Below are positions 36,558 through 44,842 of a stretch of DNA of 64,000 bases, one piece after another. Location: NCBI RefSeq assembly GCF_947496195.1, contig NZ_CANMBY010000002.1, positions 62,001-126,000 on the forward strand. Direction: 5' to 3'. The notes under the pieces are model-generated. The model was not told the DNA's origin and did no database searches. It saw only the letters and a program-made list of their open reading frames with translations. Position numbers and translations under genes: made by a program. This DNA comes from an uncultured Polaribacter sp. (GTDB lineage Bacteria; Bacteroidota; Bacteroidia; Flavobacteriales; Flavobacteriaceae). Within the stretch, counting starts at the first letter, position 1. Each line of letters opens with the position of its first letter.

Positions 36558-37004
36558 ATGGAATTGATATTAAGACAAGACGTAGAAAATTTAGGTTTTA
36601 AAGACGATGTTGTAACTGTTAAAAATGGTTATGGTAGAAACTTTTTAATCCCTACAGGACAAGCAGTTTTAGCTACTTCTTCTGCTAAGAAAGTATTAGC
36701 AGAAAATTTAAAACAACGTGCTTACAAAGAAGCTAAATTAATTGAAGATGCTAACAAACAAGCAGAAACAATTAAAGGGTATGAAATTAAAATTTCAGCA
36801 AAAACAGGATCTGGAGATAAATTATTTGGATCTGTAAATAATATAGATTTAGCTGATGCATTAGCTAAAGCAGGTACAGAAATTGACAAGAAATTTATAA
36901 AAGTTGTTGGTGGTTCTGTAAAAAGATTAGGTAAATATGAAGCTTCTGTAAGATTACATAGAGAAGTAATTGCAGACATTACATTTGATGTTGTTGCAGA
37001 ATAA
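36558..37004 (+). CDS. rplI: 50S ribosomal protein L9
   Basis: A 148-residue L9 protein with the signature GYGRNFLIPTGQAV in the N-terminal domain, a long connecting helix (about 42-75) and the C-terminal rRNA-binding domain. It is the last gene of the rpsF operon, and an intrinsic terminator follows at 37031-37052. Confidence 0.97.
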   Translation: MELILRQDVENLGFKDDVVTVKNGYGRNFLIPTGQAVLATSSAKKVLAENLKQRAYKEAKLIEDANKQAETIKGYEIKISAKTGSGDKLFGSVNNIDLADALAKAGTEIDKKFIKVVGGSVKRLGKYEASVRLHREVIADITFDVVAE

Positions 37005-37030
37005 ATAATACCTTAATTTATTAAAAAAAA

Positions 37031-37060
37031 AGCTCGTTAGAAATAACGAGCTTTTTTATT
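37031..37060 (+). terminator. Intrinsic terminator of the rpsF-rpsR-rplI operon
   Basis: AGCTCGTTA (37031-37039) pairs perfectly with TAACGAGCT (37044-37052) around a GAAA tetraloop, followed by a T-rich tract. An A-rich run precedes it, so it could act in both directions. Confidence 0.85.
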
Positions 37061-37069
37061 TTTACAAAT

Positions 37070-37537
37070 ATGAAATATAGGCAATTAACAAAAGAACAAT
37101 TTGAAAGTTTACATCAAGAATTTGCACAATTTTTGGCTACACAAAGTATTGATGTTAAAGAATGGAATCAGATAAAAAAAGAAAAACCTAAAATTGCAGA
37201 AGAAGAAATGAATATTTTTTCTGATGTTGTTTGGGATGACGTACTTACAAAAACTAATTACATAGAACATTTTTCTAAAACAACAGCTAATCTCTTTAAA
37301 TGTGATAAAGATGAAATTCATAGAATTGCTATAAAAATAAATTGGGATATAAATCTTTTAGAACAAAATGGGTTTGAATGGTTAATGAAAAATCCTATGG
37401 ATAATTCTGTAGAAATTTTTAAAGGGTCAAAAAAATATAATAAAGAAAGAAATTCTGAAATTTTTGATTTAATTGAGAAAGGAAGTGTTATTTCTAAAGG
37501 TGATATTTTTGATTATTTTAATAATTTAATTAGTTAG
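37070..37537 (+). CDS. DUF6495-like conserved protein
   Basis: A 155-residue soluble protein, starting MKYRQLTKEQFESLHQEFA and containing VWDDVLTKTNYIEHFS and INWDINLLEQNGFEWL. I recall it as a Flavobacteria protein of unknown function found beside rplI, with a DUF6495 label, but I cannot verify the family here. No signal peptide, membrane helix or catalytic motif is seen. It starts 10 bp after the terminator of the ribosomal operon, and no strong promoter is visible, so readthrough may supply it. Confidence 0.6.
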   Translation: MKYRQLTKEQFESLHQEFAQFLATQSIDVKEWNQIKKEKPKIAEEEMNIFSDVVWDDVLTKTNYIEHFSKTTANLFKCDKDEIHRIAIKINWDINLLEQNGFEWLMKNPMDNSVEIFKGSKKYNKERNSEIFDLIEKGSVISKGDIFDYFNNLIS

Positions 37538-37568
37538 ATTTTTTAACTATATTGCATACCATTCGTCG

Positions 37569-37589
37569 ACAGTTAATTGCATTTTAACT
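37569..37589. promoter_or_regulatory. Inverted repeat with a LytTR-like half-site upstream of the H-NOX/FIST operon
   Basis: AGTTAA (37571-37576) and TTAACT (37584-37589) form an inverted repeat with a 7-bp spacer. ACAGTTAAT at 37569-37577 fits the LytTR half-site known from AgrA and ComE (W-M-M-GTT-N-R-K). The second half fits less well. The operon starts 89 bp downstream and ends with a LytTR regulator, so autoregulation is possible. Confidence 0.3.
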
Positions 37590-37677
37590 ATACAGAATTA
37601 CTATTTAACACTAAAATCTTAAAAATACATTACATTAAATTTATTTTGTACTTTATAAATGTAAATATTATTCTTTA

Positions 37678-38091
37678 ATGGAGAAAACTCTGAGGATATT
37701 ACTAGTAGAAGATAATTTGATTGAAATAATGAAAATGAAAAGAACAATTTCATTATTAAAATTAAATCATACAATAAATGAGGCAAAGAATGGAGAAGAT
37801 GCTTTAGAGTTTTTAAAAGATAGAAGTAAAATTCCAGACATTATTCTTCTAGATTTAAATATGCCAAAAATTAATGGTATTGAATTTTTAAAAATTATAA
37901 AAGCTAATGACGATTTAAAACATATACCAACAATAATTCTTACAACTTCTAGTAATCAAAAAGATATTTTAGAATGTTATAAAACAGGGATGTCTGGTTA
38001 TGTATTAAAACCATTAAAGTACGAAGATTACGTTAAAAAAATAGAAACAGTTTTGTCTTACTGGAGCATTAATGAGCTTAATAAAGTATAA
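37678..38091 (+). CDS. Single-domain response regulator (CheY/Rcp1-like)
   Basis: A 137-residue receiver with no output domain. The acidic pocket is LLVEDN (Asp12), the phospho-acceptor is Asp59 (ILLDLNMPKINGIEFL), and the Thr and Lys follow in ILTTSS and LKPLKYE. It should take phosphate from one of the kinases encoded downstream or act as a phosphate sink. It is the first gene of a seven-gene operon and is followed by the H-NOX gene after 2 bp. Confidence 0.9.
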   Translation: MEKTLRILLVEDNLIEIMKMKRTISLLKLNHTINEAKNGEDALEFLKDRSKIPDIILLDLNMPKINGIEFLKIIKANDDLKHIPTIILTTSSNQKDILECYKTGMSGYVLKPLKYEDYVKKIETVLSYWSINELNKV

Positions 38092-38093
38092 GA

Positions 38094-38633
38094 ATGAAAG
38101 GTATAGTTTTTACTGAGTTTTTAGAATTAGTTGAAACCAAATTTGGCTTAGAAATGGTAGACAAAATTTTAAGTCAGTCTACTCTAGAATCAAATGGAGC
38201 TTATACAGCAATTGGCACATATAATTTCTCAGAAATGCTTCAATTGCTACAAAATTTAAATAAAAATACAGGTATTTCTATAGACCAATTGTTATTAGTT
38301 TATGCAGAACACTTTTTTTCTGTGTTAACCTCTAATTATTCAAGTCTAATATCTGCATATGATGACCCTATAGAAATGTTAGCTTCAATAGAAGGTCATA
38401 TACATGTAGAAGTAAGAAAAATATATCCTGATGCAGAATTACCTACATTTACAGTAGTAGAAAAAACAAAAAATTCCCTCATAATGATTTATAAATCAAG
38501 TAGAGCCATGTATTATTTTGGTCTTGGTTTAATGAATAAGACTTTTGAACACTTTAATTCAGAAGCTACTATTCTATTAGAAAAAATTAAGGATGATGGA
38601 ACTGAGGTTAAGTTCATCATTACTAAGATCTAA
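38094..38633 (+). CDS. H-NOX heme nitric-oxide/oxygen-binding protein
   Basis: A 179-residue stand-alone H-NOX (HNOB) protein, normal length for the family. The proximal heme ligand His104 lies in GHIHVEVRKIYPDAELPTF, which aligns with the EVHLQLTKM region of the Thermoanaerobacter protein. The heme-propionate motif Y-x-S-x-R is intact as YKSSR (Tyr133, Ser135, Arg137). H-NOX proteins bind NO at heme and repress a partner kinase. The PAS kinase gene overlaps its end by 1 bp and is the likely partner. Whether it also binds oxygen is unclear, as the distal Tyr cannot be assigned reliably. Confidence 0.9.
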   Translation: MKGIVFTEFLELVETKFGLEMVDKILSQSTLESNGAYTAIGTYNFSEMLQLLQNLNKNTGISIDQLLLVYAEHFFSVLTSNYSSLISAYDDPIEMLASIEGHIHVEVRKIYPDAELPTFTVVEKTKNSLIMIYKSSRAMYYFGLGLMNKTFEHFNSEATILLEKIKDDGTEVKFIITKI

Positions 38634-39844
38634 TGGAAAACAACGAATTAGAGGTATTAAAAAAAGCATTAGAACGAGAAAAATCGGCAAGAAAACAAGC
38701 TGAATTAATTTTAGAGCAAAAATCTAGAAACCTTCTTCTAATTTCTAGAGAATTAAAATTAGCAAATCAAGAATTAACTAAATTATTAAATGAAAAATCT
38801 ACTCAATTAAGTGGGGTTTTTAAGAATATAAATGATGCTTATGTTGTTTTTAATTTATCTGGTGATATTTTAGAAATGAATAATAATGCTAAAGAATTAT
38901 TTAACCATTATTCAGACAGCACTTTAAACATCAAAAAATTAGTACATAAAAAAGATTTAGAATATTCAAATCAATTTTTCAAACAGCTAGAAGAAACTGG
39001 TTCATTTACAAATTTTACTTCAAGAATTGTAACTTCTACAAAATCAACTAAATGGGTGCAAATTAATGCATCATTAATTTATAGTCACAGTAAAAAAATA
39101 CTTGGAGCTCAAGGTATTGTTAGAGATATATCAAAAATTAAAAAATTAGAATTACAAAAAGAAAACATCCTTAAAGAATTAGAAAACAGTAATAATCAAT
39201 TACAAGAATATGCTCATATTGTTTCACATGATTTAAAATCACCCTTAAGAAGCCTTCATGCACTTTGTTCTTGGATTAAAGAGGATAATATTGATAGTTT
39301 TAATGAAACTACTCTACAAAATTTTAATCTTATAGAAAACACTTTAGAAAATATGGAAAATTTGATTTCTAATGTTTTAGAGTACTCTAGTGCAGGTTAT
39401 AAAATTGATGAATATGAACAAGTAGACTTAAATAAATTATTACTAAATTTAAAACGAACTCTCTTTATACCAGAACATATAAAAGTAAACATTCAAGAAA
39501 ATCTACCCACAATTAAAGCTGAAAAAACAAAAATTCAACAAATTTTTCAAAATTTAATAAGCAATTCTATTAAATTTATAGACAAAGAAAATGGTCTAAT
39601 AGAAATTTGTTGTAATGAAAAGAAATACCATTATGAATTTTCAATTTCAGATAATGGAATAGGAGTGGATAAACAATACCATAATAAAATATTTAATATC
39701 TTTCAGTCATTAAATAGAAATGATGATTCTACAGGTGTAGGTTTATCAATCGTTAAAAAAATAGTAAACCTTTATGAAGGTGAAATATGGTTAGATAGTA
39801 AATTAGGTAAGGGAACAACATTTTATTTCACAATTAAAAAATAA
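38633..39844 (+). CDS. PAS-domain histidine kinase, likely H-NOX partner
   Basis: A 403-residue soluble kinase. A coiled coil (about 1-60; EREKSARKQAELILEQKSRN) is followed by a PAS domain (about 58-175), HisKA with His199 in IVSHDLKSPLRSL, and an HATPase domain with FQNLISNSIKF, SDNGIGVD and STGVGLSIV. No membrane helix is present, fitting a cytosolic partner that docks on the kinase. It overlaps the H-NOX gene by 1 bp, so the pair should be coregulated and translationally coupled. Confidence 0.9.
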   Translation: MENNELEVLKKALEREKSARKQAELILEQKSRNLLLISRELKLANQELTKLLNEKSTQLSGVFKNINDAYVVFNLSGDILEMNNNAKELFNHYSDSTLNIKKLVHKKDLEYSNQFFKQLEETGSFTNFTSRIVTSTKSTKWVQINASLIYSHSKKILGAQGIVRDISKIKKLELQKENILKELENSNNQLQEYAHIVSHDLKSPLRSLHALCSWIKEDNIDSFNETTLQNFNLIENTLENMENLISNVLEYSSAGYKIDEYEQVDLNKLLLNLKRTLFIPEHIKVNIQENLPTIKAEKTKIQQIFQNLISNSIKFIDKENGLIEICCNEKKYHYEFSISDNGIGVDKQYHNKIFNIFQSLNRNDDSTGVGLSIVKKIVNLYEGEIWLDSKLGKGTTFYFTIKK

Positions 39845-39847
39845 AAG

Positions 39848-40987
39848 ATGAAAACTGTACAACTAAAGCTAAACAAACAAAATGAATTTGAATATACTTC
39901 AGAAAAACAAGAGCTTAAAGAACCTCTAGTTTTAGTATTTGGTAACAGAATTTTATTACAAGACCCTACCATTTATGATAAAATAAAATCTATTTTTAAT
40001 GATGGTCATATAGTTTTTGGTTCTACTTCTGGAGATATAATTTCTAATACAGTTTCAGAAAATAGCTTAACCATTACTGCTATCGAATTTGAAAAAAGTT
40101 CATTTCTAGTAAAAAAAGCCAATATTATTAAAGAAGATAATGTAATTGATAGTTACGAAACTGGTAAACAACTTATAGATCAATTTCCAAAAGAGAATTT
40201 AAAATACGTATTAGTAATTTCTGAAGGTAGTTTCATCAATGGAAGTAAACTTACAATTGGTATGAATTCTGCTACTGATAGTAATATACTAATAACAGGA
40301 GGATTATGTGGTGATGATGACAAATTTGAAACAACATTAGCTTCTTATAATGAAAATCCAAAACAAGGAGAAATTGTAGCTGTAGGATTTTATGGAGATA
40401 CAATAGAAGTTACCTTTGCTACAAATGGTGGTTGGATGCCTTTTGGTCCAGAACGTATTGTAACAAAATCTAAAGACAATGTTTTATATGAATTAGATGA
40501 TAAACCTGCCTTAGATTTATACAAAACATATTTAGGTAGTAAATCTAAAGAATTACCTGGTGCAGCTCTATTGTTTCCACTAAATGTAACTTCAGAGAAC
40601 GAATCTAAATCTGTTGTTAGAACCATATTAAATATTGATGAAGAAAAAAATTCAATGATATTGGCTGGTGATATAAAAGAAGGCTCTAAAGCACAATTGA
40701 TGATGACTGGTATGGATAATCTTGTTGATGCAGCTGAAAATGGAGCAGTGCAGGCTTTAAGATTAAGAGAAAACAAGCCAGATTTAGCTATTATAGTAAG
40801 TTGTATTGGACGTAAATTAGTTTTAGATCAAAGAGTAGAAGAAGAGATAGAAGAAGTTATAGAGGTCATTGGAGATAAAGCAACTGTTTGTGGTTTTTAT
40901 TCTTATGGAGAAATAGCTCCTTTTGATTTAGAAATGAGTTGTCAATTACACAACCAATCAATTGCTATTACATTAATAAGTGAATAA
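39848..40987 (+). CDS. FIST-domain (NosP-like) sensory protein
   Basis: A 379-residue protein with FIST N (about 25-210) and FIST C (about 220-365) domains. The N part has the typical GSTSGDIISNT segment (family pattern G-C/S-S/T-S/T-A/S-G) and ITGGLCGDD; the C part has PALDLYKTYLG and ALIVS-type strands around LAIIVSCIGRKLVL and GFYSYGEIAPF. Related NosP proteins bind heme and NO and repress an adjacent histidine kinase. The heme ligand cannot be picked out here. It lies 3 bp after one kinase gene and overlaps the next by 1 bp. Confidence 0.88.
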   Translation: MKTVQLKLNKQNEFEYTSEKQELKEPLVLVFGNRILLQDPTIYDKIKSIFNDGHIVFGSTSGDIISNTVSENSLTITAIEFEKSSFLVKKANIIKEDNVIDSYETGKQLIDQFPKENLKYVLVISEGSFINGSKLTIGMNSATDSNILITGGLCGDDDKFETTLASYNENPKQGEIVAVGFYGDTIEVTFATNGGWMPFGPERIVTKSKDNVLYELDDKPALDLYKTYLGSKSKELPGAALLFPLNVTSENESKSVVRTILNIDEEKNSMILAGDIKEGSKAQLMMTGMDNLVDAAENGAVQALRLRENKPDLAIIVSCIGRKLVLDQRVEEEIEEVIEVIGDKATVCGFYSYGEIAPFDLEMSCQLHNQSIAITLISE

Positions 40988-42033
40988 TGAATCCGCTTTT
41001 AAAAAGACAAATAAGAAAATATTTACCTGCTGAACTTCAATCTAATGAAGATTTAGCCGCTTTTATAGAGGCTGTAAATAAATCTTATAATAATTCTGAA
41101 CAACATTTTACAATGTTACAAAGAGCTGTTGGATTAAGTTCTAAAGAATTATATGAGTCTAATAAAAGTCTTAGAAAAGAAACTACTTCACAAAAAGAAA
41201 TTATTAATAAATTAAATAATGTTATTAATTCATTAAAAGGTTTAGAACATAAAGAAATCGAAAATTTAGATAAATCTGACACTTTAGATTTAGTAGATTT
41301 TATCGACAATCAAACCAAAGAAATTATTAGAATTAATAAACAAAAAGACACTTTAGTAACAAATTTAGAGCGCCAAAATCAAGAATTAAATGATTATGCG
41401 CATATGGTTTCTCATGATTTAAAATCACCTTTACAAAGTTTAGATGCTTTAACTACTTGGATAAAACAAGATTATGCTACAGATTTAGGTGAAGGAGGTA
41501 AAGAAATTATAGATTTAATAAGAGAGAATGTAGAAAAAATGGATACTCTTATTCATGGTATATTAGAATATTCTACTATTGGAAAATCAGAAAAGAAGCT
41601 TTATAAAGTTAATTTAAACTTATTATTAGAAGATATAATTCAAACTTTAGATAATCCTAATGATATTGCAATATTAATACCTAATAAATTGCCTGTAATT
41701 GTAGGAGATCAGCACAGATTAGAATTGCTTTTTCATCATTTAATAGAAAACTCTCTAAAATTTAATGATAAATCAGAAAACGGATTTGTTAAAATTGATT
41801 ACAAAGAAAAACCAGATTATTGGGAGTTTAGTATTAAAGACAATGGTAAGGGAATTGATAACAAGTACTTTAATAAGATTTTTATAGCTTTTCAAAAATT
41901 AGAAGACGACTATAAATCTACAGGTATAGGTTTATCAATAGCTAAAAAAATAGTAGAAGCCTATAAAGGTGAAATTTGGGTACAATCTATACCAAATGAA
42001 GAAACTACATTTTACTTTACCATAAAAAAATAA
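40987..42033 (+). CDS. Soluble histidine kinase, likely FIST/NosP partner
   Basis: A 348-residue kinase. The N-terminal ~65 residues (MNPLLKRQIRKYL, then AVNKSYNNSEQHFTMLQRAVGLSSKELYES) resemble a coiled segment that I recall from kinases and diguanylate cyclases encoded beside FIST or H-NOX genes. A coiled coil to about 135 leads to HisKA with His143 in MVSHDLKSPLQSL and an HATPase domain (FHHLIENSLKF, KDNGKGID, STGIGLSIA). No membrane helix. Its start overlaps the FIST gene by 1 bp, and the HPt gene follows by 2 bp. Confidence 0.88.
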   Translation: MNPLLKRQIRKYLPAELQSNEDLAAFIEAVNKSYNNSEQHFTMLQRAVGLSSKELYESNKSLRKETTSQKEIINKLNNVINSLKGLEHKEIENLDKSDTLDLVDFIDNQTKEIIRINKQKDTLVTNLERQNQELNDYAHMVSHDLKSPLQSLDALTTWIKQDYATDLGEGGKEIIDLIRENVEKMDTLIHGILEYSTIGKSEKKLYKVNLNLLLEDIIQTLDNPNDIAILIPNKLPVIVGDQHRLELLFHHLIENSLKFNDKSENGFVKIDYKEKPDYWEFSIKDNGKGIDNKYFNKIFIAFQKLEDDYKSTGIGLSIAKKIVEAYKGEIWVQSIPNEETTFYFTIKK

Positions 42034-42035
42034 TT

Positions 42036-42359
42036 ATGGAAAAACCTAACTTAGAATACATTAATCAGCTTGCCAGAGGTGAAAAAGATGTAAAAAATAC
42101 ATTAATTGCTGTTGTAAAAGAAGAATATCCTATTGAGTTAGAAAATTACTTTAAAAGTCTAGAAAATGGTAATTTTAAAGATATTGAAGACCAAGTTCAT
42201 AGAATTAAACATAAATTTAGTATTTTAGGTCTCGAAATTAGTTACAACAAAGCTGTAGATTTCGAATTAAGTCTTAGAGAAGGAGAATTAAACAAAGTTC
42301 AAAAAGACGATTTTGAAACTACATTAAAATCAATAACCAAATTTTTGAAAACTATTTAG
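42036..42359 (+). CDS. HPt phosphotransfer protein
   Basis: A 107-residue stand-alone HPt protein, a four-helix bundle that passes phosphate between receivers and regulators. The site is VHRIKHKFSILGLE, where His55 fits the phospho-His of the H-x-x-K motif; the usual Gly after the Lys is His59. Its place between a kinase and a LytTR regulator suggests that phosphate from one or both kinases is routed through it. The start ATG is 2 bp after the kinase stop. Confidence 0.82.
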   Translation: MEKPNLEYINQLARGEKDVKNTLIAVVKEEYPIELENYFKSLENGNFKDIEDQVHRIKHKFSILGLEISYNKAVDFELSLREGELNKVQKDDFETTLKSITKFLKTI

Positions 42360-42366
42360 CTCCTCC

Positions 42367-43071
42367 ATGAACTGTATTGTTATAGATGATGAAAAAATGG
42401 CTAGGGTAATTATTAAAACCCTTTGTTCAGAAATAGACTCTTTAGAGTTAGTAGAGGAATTTTCTGATGCTATTCAAGCCATTAAGTATTTAAATGAAAA
42501 TCAAGTTGACTTGATTTTTTTAGATATACATATGCCAAATTTTAGTGGTCTAGACTTTATTAAAACACTAAAAAACCCACCTAAAATAATTTTTACAACA
42601 TCAGACCCAAAATTTGCTATAGAAGCATTTGAATATGATTTTATTGTAGATTATTTACTAAAACCTATAGAGTTTCCTCGTTTTGAAAAAGCTGTAAAAA
42701 AAGCACAAAAAGAGCAAATAATAAAAAAAGAAGCTTCTAAAAATAAAGTTGAAGAAGTTAAAAATGATTTTTATGTTAATATTGATAGAAGACTTATTAA
42801 GATAGATCTACCTAGTATTTATCTAATTCAAGCTAAAGGAGATTATATTAATATAAAAACAGAAAACAAAAACTATATTGTTCATTCAACTTTAAAGAAA
42901 ATAGAAGAAAAATTACCAGATTCTTTATTTTTAAAAGTGCATAGATCTTATATTATAAATGTTAAGAAAATTATAGATATAGAAGATAATAGTGTACTGA
43001 TAAAGAAAGATGTTATTCCTGTTAGTCGTTCTAAAAGACCAGAACTAATGAAGCGTTTAGACTTACTTTAA
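42367..43071 (+). CDS. LytTR-family response regulator
   Basis: A 234-residue regulator with a receiver domain (1-115; IDDEK, Asp53 in LIFLDIHMPNFSGLDF, Thr in FTTSD, Lys in LLKPIEFP) and a C-terminal LytTR DNA-binding domain (about 135-234; SIYLIQAKGDYINIKTENK, FLKVHRSYIINVKKI). It is the only DNA-binding output of the operon and ends it. Its targets are unknown; its own promoter region and the small gene just downstream are the nearest candidates. Confidence 0.92.
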   Translation: MNCIVIDDEKMARVIIKTLCSEIDSLELVEEFSDAIQAIKYLNENQVDLIFLDIHMPNFSGLDFIKTLKNPPKIIFTTSDPKFAIEAFEYDFIVDYLLKPIEFPRFEKAVKKAQKEQIIKKEASKNKVEEVKNDFYVNIDRRLIKIDLPSIYLIQAKGDYINIKTENKNYIVHSTLKKIEEKLPDSLFLKVHRSYIINVKKIIDIEDNSVLIKKDVIPVSRSKRPELMKRLDLL

Positions 43072-43181
43072 CATTTTATCGATAGTAAACTCTATTTTTA
43101 GCGAAACTTATTTTCTTTAAATCGATTTCTAACAAAATCAAGCTTACTTCAAGAGTATTTTTGTGATGTAATATTTACGTC

Positions 43182-43421
43182 ATGAGAAAATACTTAATTA
43201 TAATCATAGCAGTAGTTTTAACAGCTTTAAATATAAATACTTATGGTTCAGAGTTAACTGAAGCTCAGTTAGAAAAAGCTAAAATTATTGCACAAAGTAA
43301 TACAGAAATAACTTTAGAAAAATCAATTAATTGGACTTTAGGATTAAATCTTTTTAAATTTATTCATTTTGCTGAACTTATGTTTTTATCTGAAGTAAGC
43401 AGAAGACAGTTTTTAAGCTAA
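43182..43421 (+). CDS. Small secreted or membrane protein, unknown
   Basis: A 79-residue protein with a signal peptide or N-terminal membrane helix (1-21; MRKYLIIIIAVVLTALNINT), then a hydrophilic middle (SELTEAQLEKAKIIAQSN) and a moderately hydrophobic C-terminal part (LGLNLFKFIHFAELMFLS). A -7 box TATTTTTG at 43156-43163 suggests its own promoter. It lies 110 bp after the LytTR gene and could be a target of that regulator. I do not recognise a family; it ends 1 bp from the converging sirtuin gene. Confidence 0.55.
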   Translation: MRKYLIIIIAVVLTALNINTYGSELTEAQLEKAKIIAQSNTEITLEKSINWTLGLNLFKFIHFAELMFLSEVSRRQFLS

Positions 43422-43422
43422 A

Positions 43423-44106
43423 TTATTGCTTTAATATTGATAATAATTTATCTGTACCTTCACTCGCAAAATCACTTATAATCTTTAAGTTATTAAAATC
43501 ATTTTTTGTTATAGTTGGTTTAGGATCTATAAAATATATAGGAGTGTTTGGTTTAATAAAATTCACCAAACTAGCAGCTGGATAGACCTGCATAGAAGTA
43601 CCTATTATTATTAGAATATCTGCTTTTGAAGTTATTTCTATAGCCTTATCTAACATAGGCACCATTTCACCAAACCAAACAATATGTGGTCTTAATTGTT
43701 TGTTATCTGGTCCAAGATCACCTAAATGTAAATCTTTATTCCAATTTAAAACAATGTTTTCATTATAAGTACTTCGTACTTTTAAAAGTTCTCCATGCAA
43801 GTGAGTAACTTTAGTACTACCTGCTTTTTCATGTAAATTATCGATATTCTGAGTAATAATTTCTACATCAAAATATTTTTCTAAATCAACTAAATTATAA
43901 TGTGCTTTATTTGGTTTTACAGATAACAATTGTCTTCTTCTTTGGTTATAAAACTCGAAAACCAATTCTGGATTTCTTCTAAATCCTTCTGGTGATGCTA
44001 CTTGCATTACATCATGACCTTCCCATAAACCATCTTCGTCTCTAAACGTTTTTATACCACTTTCTGCAGACATCCCTGCACCAGTTAAAACCACTATTTT
44101 TTTCAT
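43423..44106 (-). CDS. cobB: Sir2-family NAD-dependent protein deacylase (CobB-like), lacking zinc cysteines
   Basis: A 227-residue sirtuin that would remove acyl groups from lysines using NAD. It has GAGMSAESGIKTFRD, TQNIDNLHEKAGS, the catalytic His in HLHGELLKVR and GTSMQVYPAA. FYNQRRRQL gives the Tyr-x-x-Arg of SIRT5/CobB-type desuccinylases. Where E. coli CobB has its zinc-binding cysteines there are none: STYNENIVLNW runs straight to PHIVWFGEMVP. I chose ATG 44106; a TTG lies one codon upstream. Confidence 0.88.
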   Translation of the reverse strand: MKKIVVLTGAGMSAESGIKTFRDEDGLWEGHDVMQVASPEGFRRNPELVFEFYNQRRRQLLSVKPNKAHYNLVDLEKYFDVEIITQNIDNLHEKAGSTKVTHLHGELLKVRSTYNENIVLNWNKDLHLGDLGPDNKQLRPHIVWFGEMVPMLDKAIEITSKADILIIIGTSMQVYPAASLVNFIKPNTPIYFIDPKPTITKNDFNNLKIISDFASEGTDKLLSILKQ

Positions 44107-44144
44107 CAAGCTAAAAATAAGAATAAATTAATATGTTTGCAGCT

Positions 44145-44816
44145 ATGATAGATCAAAAACTCTTAGAATATTTCGAAGGTTATTTAACTGATAAAAGAAA
44201 ACAAACTTTTAAGGATGTACTCTCACAAAGAACAAGACATTTTACTGTTGTTTTAGAAGATATTTATCAAGCTCATAATGCAAGTGCTGTAGTAAGAACT
44301 TGCGATATTTTTGGTTTACAAGATATACATGCCATTGAAAATAAATACACTAATAAAGTTTCTAGACATGTTGCAAAAGGTTCTCAAAAATGGTTAAATA
44401 TTAAGAGATATAGAGAAGATAGAGACAACACAACTGCTTGCCTTAATCATTTAAAAAAAGAAGGCTACCAAATTATTGGTACAACACCACATAATAATTC
44501 TTGCATGCTTCAAGAATTTGATATTACCAAGAAATCTGCTTTTGTATTTGGAGTAGAAGCAGAGGGTATTTCTGATGTTGTAAAAGAAAACGCAGATGGC
44601 TTTTTAAAAATACCTATGGTTGGTTTTACAGAGAGCTTAAATATTTCTGTAGCTGCTGCAATTATTTTACAAGATGTAACCACCAAACTAAGAAAATCTA
44701 CTATTAATTGGCAGTTAACAAATCAAGAAAAAAAAGTTCTGTATTTTGATTGGGTAAAAAAAACAATTAAAAATGTAGATAAAATAGAAGAATATTATTT
44801 TAATAATAATGCATAA
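44145..44816 (+). CDS. trmH: tRNA (guanosine-2'-O-)-methyltransferase TrmH
   Basis: A 223-residue SPOUT methyltransferase for G18 in the tRNA D loop. Motifs include the N-terminal LEDIYQAHNASAVVRTCDIFG, VFGVEAEGISD and IPMVGFTESLNISVAAAI, which carry the catalytic Arg and the trefoil-knot SAM site. I start it at ATG 44145 (MIDQKLLEYF). A -7 box TATGTTTG at 44132-44139 overlaps the upstream ATG at 44133, which would make the transcript nearly leaderless. Confidence 0.9.
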   Translation: MIDQKLLEYFEGYLTDKRKQTFKDVLSQRTRHFTVVLEDIYQAHNASAVVRTCDIFGLQDIHAIENKYTNKVSRHVAKGSQKWLNIKRYREDRDNTTACLNHLKKEGYQIIGTTPHNNSCMLQEFDITKKSAFVFGVEAEGISDVVKENADGFLKIPMVGFTESLNISVAAAIILQDVTTKLRKSTINWQLTNQEKKVLYFDWVKKTIKNVDKIEEYYFNNNA

Positions 44817-44842
44817 CTTTAAATCATCAATCCAATTTTTTC

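Noticed and set aside
40390..40776. Minus-strand open frame of 128 residues inside the FIST gene
   Set aside because: It is an antisense shadow of the FIST coding frame.
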